In this document: positions 5,341 through 8,418 of the stretch, piece by piece
Numbering within the stretch: position 1 is the first letter of the stretch
Layout of the letters: each line of letters opens with the position of its first letter
DNA from: JBBSHS01 sp038232515
GTDB taxonomy: Bacteria > Actinomycetota > Acidimicrobiia > Acidimicrobiales > JAUJNH01
Assembly (NCBI GenBank): GCA_038232515.1
Contig: JBBSHS010000100.1
Coordinates: 1-8,418, forward strand
DNA length: 8,418 bases
Reading direction: 5' to 3'
Notes under the pieces: generated by a model
What the model was told of the DNA's origin: nothing
Database searches by the model: none
What the model saw: only the letters and a program-made list of their open reading frames with translations
Translations under genes and position numbers: made by a program

Positions 5341-6708
5341 CTACGCCAGCGGTACCACCTCGACGTCGGACAGGCGGCGTATGGACGCCTCTACCTGGGA
5401 CGCGTCGCCGACCATGACCGTGACCAGACGGGAGGGGGCCAGCCAGTCAGCGGCAGCCTCGAGCACGTCGTCGACGGTGACCTTGGCGACGGCGTCGGGC
5501 AGGTCACGCAGGTAGTCGATGCCGAGGCCGAAAGAGGCGAGCATGACGAGGTAGCTGGCCAGGCCGGACTGCGTCTGGATGGCCAGCGCCAGTGTGCCGG
5601 TGAGGTAGCGCTTGGCTGCGGCCAGCTCCTCGGCCATGACCGGGAGGGTGGCCATCCGGCCCAGCTCGTGGGCGATCTCCACCAATGCGGGGGCGGTCAC
5701 CCCGGTGGCCACGTCGGCCGTGATGGTGAAGATCGACGCAGCCACATGGTGCTCGACCGTCGTATGGGGGCTGTAGGTGTAGCCCTTGTCCTCTCGCAGG
5801 TTGTGGGTGAGGCGGGAGGAGAAGTAGCCGCCGAACACGATGTTGGCCACGGCCAGCGCCGGGTACCCGGGGTGGCTACGGGCCAGGGCAGGGCCGGCGA
5901 GGCGGATGTTGGTCTGCACGGCTCCAGGCCGGTCCACCAGGGTCACGGGGCCGCTGACAGGCGGCGCCGGAGCGGGCAGGTCCTGCGGCGGCGCCGCCGT
6001 GCGCCAACCGCCCAGCACCGCCTCCGCCTGGTCGAGGGCCTGCTCGGCCCGGATGTCGCCCACCATCACGAGCACGGCCCCGCTCGGCCCGACCCGATCC
6101 TGGAGGTAGCGGGATAGCTGGGCCGAGGTGACACGGCCCACCACTTCGGGGTCGGGCAGCCCTGCTCCATAGGGATGGGCGCCGAATACCCGTCGGGCCA
6201 CCGCCATGCGGGCCTGCACGTTGGGTTGGCTGGCCTGCAGGGCCAGCTCCTGGCGCACCCGGTGGCGCTCGACGGCCACCTCCGCCTTGGGGAAGGTGGC
6301 GTCGGCCAACACCTCGGCGGCGAGCGCCAGCAGGTCCGGCAGGTGTGCCGCCAGGGCCGAGCCGGACAGGCTCAGGTCCTCGGCGTCGGCCCCGCCCGAG
6401 AGGTCGCCGCCGAGCTCCTGGAGACGGCGCGCCAGGTCGAGGGCGGTGCGACTGGACGTGCCCGACAGCAAGGTGGCCCCGAGCACGCGCTGGCGGGCCT
6501 GGTCGCGAGGGGAGGCCCGCAGCCGGCCGGTTGGCACCATCAGGCGCAGTTGCACGAGCGGCACCCGCTTCTGGCGAACGGCCATCACGGTGAGGCCGTT
6601 GTCCAGGACCCGGGTGGCGACGGACGGCAGTTTGAGCCGGCGCTGGCCGCCGACGGTCGGAATGGCCGGTGCCACACCGGCTGGGGCCAGAGCGGGGCGA
6701 CCGGCCAT
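5341..6708 (-). CDS. M16 family peptidase-like protein lacking the zinc site (non-catalytic partner)
   Basis: This 455-residue protein has the two-domain fold of M16B (pitrilysin/processing-peptidase) proteins, starting with TRVLDNGLTVMAVRQ near 32-46. Where the partner has HLFEH, this protein reads roughly QRVLGATLL (about 73-81), so all zinc ligands are lost. Its C-terminal half retains the LREDKGYTYS motif (304-313), which supplies the R/Y pair acting on substrate in M16B heterodimers. Family knowledge (the Sphingomonas M16B pair, for example) supports a cytoplasmic heterodimer in which one subunit carries zinc and the other R/Y. Its ATG overlaps the stop of the catalytic gene by one base (TGATG), so the two are coupled and probably made in equal amounts. 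No signal peptide is visible. The substrate is unknown. Confidence 0.88.
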   Translation of the reverse strand: MAGRPALAPAGVAPAIPTVGGQRRLKLPSVATRVLDNGLTVMAVRQKRVPLVQLRLMVPTGRLRASPRDQARQRVLGATLLSGTSSRTALDLARRLQELGGDLSGGADAEDLSLSGSALAAHLPDLLALAAEVLADATFPKAEVAVERHRVRQELALQASQPNVQARMAVARRVFGAHPYGAGLPDPEVVGRVTSAQLSRYLQDRVGPSGAVLVMVGDIRAEQALDQAEAVLGGWRTAAPPQDLPAPAPPVSGPVTLVDRPGAVQTNIRLAGPALARSHPGYPALAVANIVFGGYFSSRLTHNLREDKGYTYSPHTTVEHHVAASIFTITADVATGVTAPALVEIAHELGRMATLPVMAEELAAAKRYLTGTLALAIQTQSGLASYLVMLASFGLGIDYLRDLPDAVAKVTVDDVLEAAADWLAPSRLVTVMVGDASQVEASIRRLSDVEVVPLA

Positions 6709-8021
6709 CAGGCCTGCCCCCCGGGGACGACCTCGAGGACGGCCCTGCTATCGGGTCGCACCCACGTGGCCAAGGCCTCGCTGACCCCCGCCGGAGTCAC
6801 CTCGGCCAGGAGCCCGGGCAGCCGGGCGGCCAGGCCCGGGTCGCCCCGCAGCTGCTCGAGCACGGCGAGCATCAGGCCGCGCGAGACGGCGTCGTCCAGC
6901 TCGCGCAGCAGCCCGGCCTGCATGCTGGTCACGACCCGGCGCAACTCGTCAGCCCCGAGGTCGGCGACGGTCTGGTCGACTTCGTCGTCCAGACCGGTCA
7001 GTACGGTGTCGGTGGCCACGTCGGGCGGGTGGTAGGCGACGAGCTGCAACATGGTCGGGTCGCGCACGTCGAACGGGTCGCCGAACGTGCCCACGTAGCC
7101 GCCGACATGGGTGGCGCAGCGGTCGTTCTTGACGAGCCTCTGGTGGAGCCGGGAGGCGTCGCCGTCGGTGAGGACCTCGGTGGACACGACCGCAGCCAGG
7201 TAGGCGTCCAGATCGCCGAGCGGATCGGGGACGCGGTAGCCGAGGGCCAGGGCGGGCAGGGGGGCCAGCGGGTCGGTCATCTTCTGGCGCCGCTCACTGG
7301 TCGGGATGGGCTCGGCGAAGCTGGGCCGCTTCGGGGCCCGCCGGCCAGGGATGGACCCGAAGTGGCGCTCGACCAGCGGTAGGGCGGCGTCGGGGTCGAA
7401 CCCGCCGGCCAGGCACAGCACTGCGTTCGAGGGGGTGTAGTACCGGGTGAAGAAATCGGCGGCGTCGTCGACCGTGGCCGCTTCCAGGTCGACGAAGCTG
7501 CCGTAGCCGTTGTGGGCGTTGTTGTAGGTGTCGAACAGCACGGGCGGCAGCGTGATCCAAGGGAAACCGCCGTAGGGCCGGTTGAGCACGTTGACCCGGA
7601 TCTCCTCTTGGACCACGGCGATCTGGTTGGCGAGGGTCTCCTCGTCCAGGCGCACGGCCCGCATGCGGTCGGCTTCCAGGAACAGGCCGAGCTCGAGGGC
7701 CGAGGCCGGCAGCTGCTCGAAGTAGACGGTCGCATCGGCCCTGGTCTGGCCGTTGAAAACACCGCCGTTGCCTTGGACCAGCTCGGCGTGGCGCAGCTTG
7801 GGCAGGCTCCACGATCCCTCGAACATCAGGTGCTCGAACAGGTGGGCGAAACCCGTGCGCCCCTCGGGTTCGCTCCGGAAACCGACGTCGTACAGGACGC
7901 AGACGGCGACCGTGGGCGCTGCCCGGTCGGGGGCTAGCACCACCCTGAGGCCGTTGGCGAGCGTCGTCTGCTCGACCGGGACGCTGGGGGCTGGGGTGCG
8001 ACGACGGGTGGCGCTGGGCAC
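6708..8021 (-). CDS. M16 family zinc metallopeptidase, catalytic subunit
   Basis: The product has 437 residues from the chosen start. The inverted zinc motif HLFEH lies at 60-64 (His60, His64 ligands, Glu63 base), and Glu140 in VVQEEIR is 76 residues after His64, the spacing expected for the third ligand. The N-terminal strand TTLANGLRVVLAPD (19-32) and GNGGVFNGQTRADATVYFE (84-102) are typical of M16B. The C-terminal region has SRLHQRLVKNDRCATHV where active-site R/Y partners have a Tyr, so that function appears to have moved to the second subunit. The start is the GTG at 8021-8019, because a -10 box lies eight bases upstream and homologues begin near here. An in-frame ATG at 8138 would add 39 residues translated partly from the tandem repeat and is rejected. 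No signal peptide is visible, so a cytoplasmic enzyme is likely; substrate unknown. Confidence 0.92.
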   Translation of the reverse strand: MPSATRRRTPAPSVPVEQTTLANGLRVVLAPDRAAPTVAVCVLYDVGFRSEPEGRTGFAHLFEHLMFEGSWSLPKLRHAELVQGNGGVFNGQTRADATVYFEQLPASALELGLFLEADRMRAVRLDEETLANQIAVVQEEIRVNVLNRPYGGFPWITLPPVLFDTYNNAHNGYGSFVDLEAATVDDAADFFTRYYTPSNAVLCLAGGFDPDAALPLVERHFGSIPGRRAPKRPSFAEPIPTSERRQKMTDPLAPLPALALGYRVPDPLGDLDAYLAAVVSTEVLTDGDASRLHQRLVKNDRCATHVGGYVGTFGDPFDVRDPTMLQLVAYHPPDVATDTVLTGLDDEVDQTVADLGADELRRVVTSMQAGLLRELDDAVSRGLMLAVLEQLRGDPGLAARLPGLLAEVTPAGVSEALATWVRPDSRAVLEVVPGGQA

Positions 8022-8029
8022 GGCGCCGC

Positions 8030-8035
8030 AACCTA
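8030..8035 (-). promoter_or_regulatory. Probable -10 box (TAGGTT) for a leaderless M16 operon transcript
   Basis: On the minus strand TAGGTT fits TAnnnT and is followed by eight bases and then the GTG at 8021, placing the transcription start at or next to the start codon. No Shine-Dalgarno sequence precedes the GTG. The arrangement mirrors the exporter operon (TACGCT, seven bases, GTG). No good -35 box is visible. Confidence 0.5.
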
Positions 8036-8080
8036 CCCCGCCGGGAGCTCTCCATGCGGTTGCCGGCCCGCCGGTGTTGC

Positions 8081-8257
8081 GCCCGTCCGGGCAGGCGGTG
8101 TGCGTTCGCCCGGCCAGTTGTGGTCGACCCCACGACATCTTCCCCGGGCAGAAGGCGTGCGGCCGCCCGGGCAGGCGGGTGTGCGTCGGCCCGGGCAGTT
8201 GTGGTCGCCCCCACGACGTCTTCTGCCCGGGCAGGCGGTGTGCGGCCGCCCGGGCTG
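8081..8257 (+). repeat. Tandem repeat of about 82 bp built on a CCCGGGCAG motif
   Basis: Two full units, 8081-8161 (81 bp) and 8162-8244 (83 bp), are followed by a partial unit to 8257; a decayed piece may precede from about 8065. Seven copies of CCCGGGCAG or a near match start at 8086, 8109, 8143, 8166, 8190, 8226 and 8249, with spacings of 23, 34, 23, 24, 36 and 23. Each long interval carries GTTGTGG, a 6-base loop and CCACGAC, which form a hairpin. Single-base insertions and deletions between units break any reading frame, so it is judged non-coding. It fills most of the gap between the holA stop and the M16 start. Confidence 0.8.
8190..8231. other. Extended inverted repeat inside the tandem repeat
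   Basis: CCCGGGCAG (8190-8198) pairs perfectly with CTGCCCGGG (8223-8231). Inside, TTGTGG (8199-8204) pairs with CCACGA (8211-8216) with one wobble on the plus strand, leaving a 6-base loop and a 6-base bulge on the 3' side. The 3' end continues into the perfect palindrome CTGCCCGGGCAG (8223-8234). The equivalent structure in the first unit (8109-8148) keeps the inner stem but has mismatches in the outer one. It could terminate the holA transcript or act as a protein site. Confidence 0.5.
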
Positions 8258-8261
8258 CACC

Positions 8262-8418
8262 TCAGACGCGTTGAGGACGGCTGAGCTTGGAGAGGCGGGC
8301 GACGAGCACCTGGTCCTCGAGGTGCTCGGGCCAGTCCTTTACGCCCCGCAGGTCGAGGTCGGCGTCGGCCAGCAGGACGATGGCCCTGGCGATGGAGTCC
8401 GAGCCGAGCCGGGCTGCG
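8262..8418 (-). CDS. holA: DNA polymerase III delta subunit, C-terminal fragment (runs off the right edge)
   Basis: Delta is the subunit of the clamp loader that opens the beta sliding clamp. Only the last 51 codons are in the window, ending with TGA at 8264-8262. The peptide AARLGSDSIARAIVLLADAD then LDLRGVKDWPEHLEDQVLVA and RLSKLSRPQRV looks like the helical C-terminal domain of HolA, where an A-D-x-D-L-(K/R)-G segment is followed by a helix with conserved V and L positions. In actinobacteria holA commonly lies next to rpsT and lepA, which supports the call; here the M16 pair lies in between. With only a third of one domain visible the identification rests on this motif plus gene order. Confidence 0.75.
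   Translation of the reverse strand, partial: AARLGSDSIARAIVLLADADLDLRGVKDWPEHLEDQVLVARLSKLSRPQRV

Noticed and set aside
6175..7382. Plus-strand open frames antisense to the M16 genes
   Set aside because: They are low-complexity shadows with no domain, while the minus strand encodes intact M16 motifs.
8022..8138. ATG 8138 as the start of the catalytic M16 gene
   Set aside because: The extra residues come partly from the tandem repeat, which does not keep frame, and a -10 box lies just before GTG 8021.
8081..8257. CRISPR array
   Set aside because: The repeats are directly contiguous with degenerate units and similar spacers; there are no unique spacers of constant length and no cas genes.

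Overview
The window is very GC-rich with strong G/C third-position bias, mostly GTG or TTG start codons and TAnnnT-type -10 boxes placed for leaderless mRNAs. With the holA–rpsT–lepA–hrcA backbone this points to an actinobacterium (Actinomycetota). A deep-branching class such as Acidimicrobiia is plausible but is inference only.

Layout, left to right. (1) Positions 1-70, minus strand: the first 23 codons of hrcA, the heat-shock repressor, running off the left edge. Its operator, a CIRCE element (71-97), abuts the start codon. (2) 98-304: intergenic DNA with a 10-bp perfect hairpin (100-123) and a composite repeat (141-223). (3) 305-2095, minus: lepA (EF4). (4) 2228-4757, plus, divergent from lepA: a three-gene ABC-2 exporter operon (NodI-like ATPase and two paralogous NodJ/DrrB-like permeases) whose genes overlap by 1 and 4 nt. 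(5) 4758-4873: a short promoter region with a perfect 16-bp palindrome and a 7-bp hairpin. (6) 4874-5134, plus: rpsT with a TTG start. (7) 5135-5340: convergent intergenic DNA carrying a second copy of the composite repeat and strong hairpins, probably a two-way terminator. (8) 5341-8021, minus: two overlapping M16 peptidase genes, one with the zinc site and one without. (9) 8022-8261: a TAnnnT box at the M16 start and a tandem repeat built on CCCGGGCAG. (10) 8262-8418, minus: the last 51 codons of holA.

hrcA, lepA, rpsT and holA are housekeeping genes that keep a neighbourhood common in actinobacteria. The exporter operon and the M16 pair look like insertions into that backbone, one between rpsT and lepA and one between holA and rpsT. 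The usual hemW gene between lepA and hrcA is absent.

I see no CRISPR, transposase, phage gene, toxin-antitoxin pair or other clearly new system. The most interesting items are non-coding: the CIRCE operator at hrcA, the CCCGGGCAG repeat upstream of the M16 operon, and the composite repeat present in two intergenic regions.
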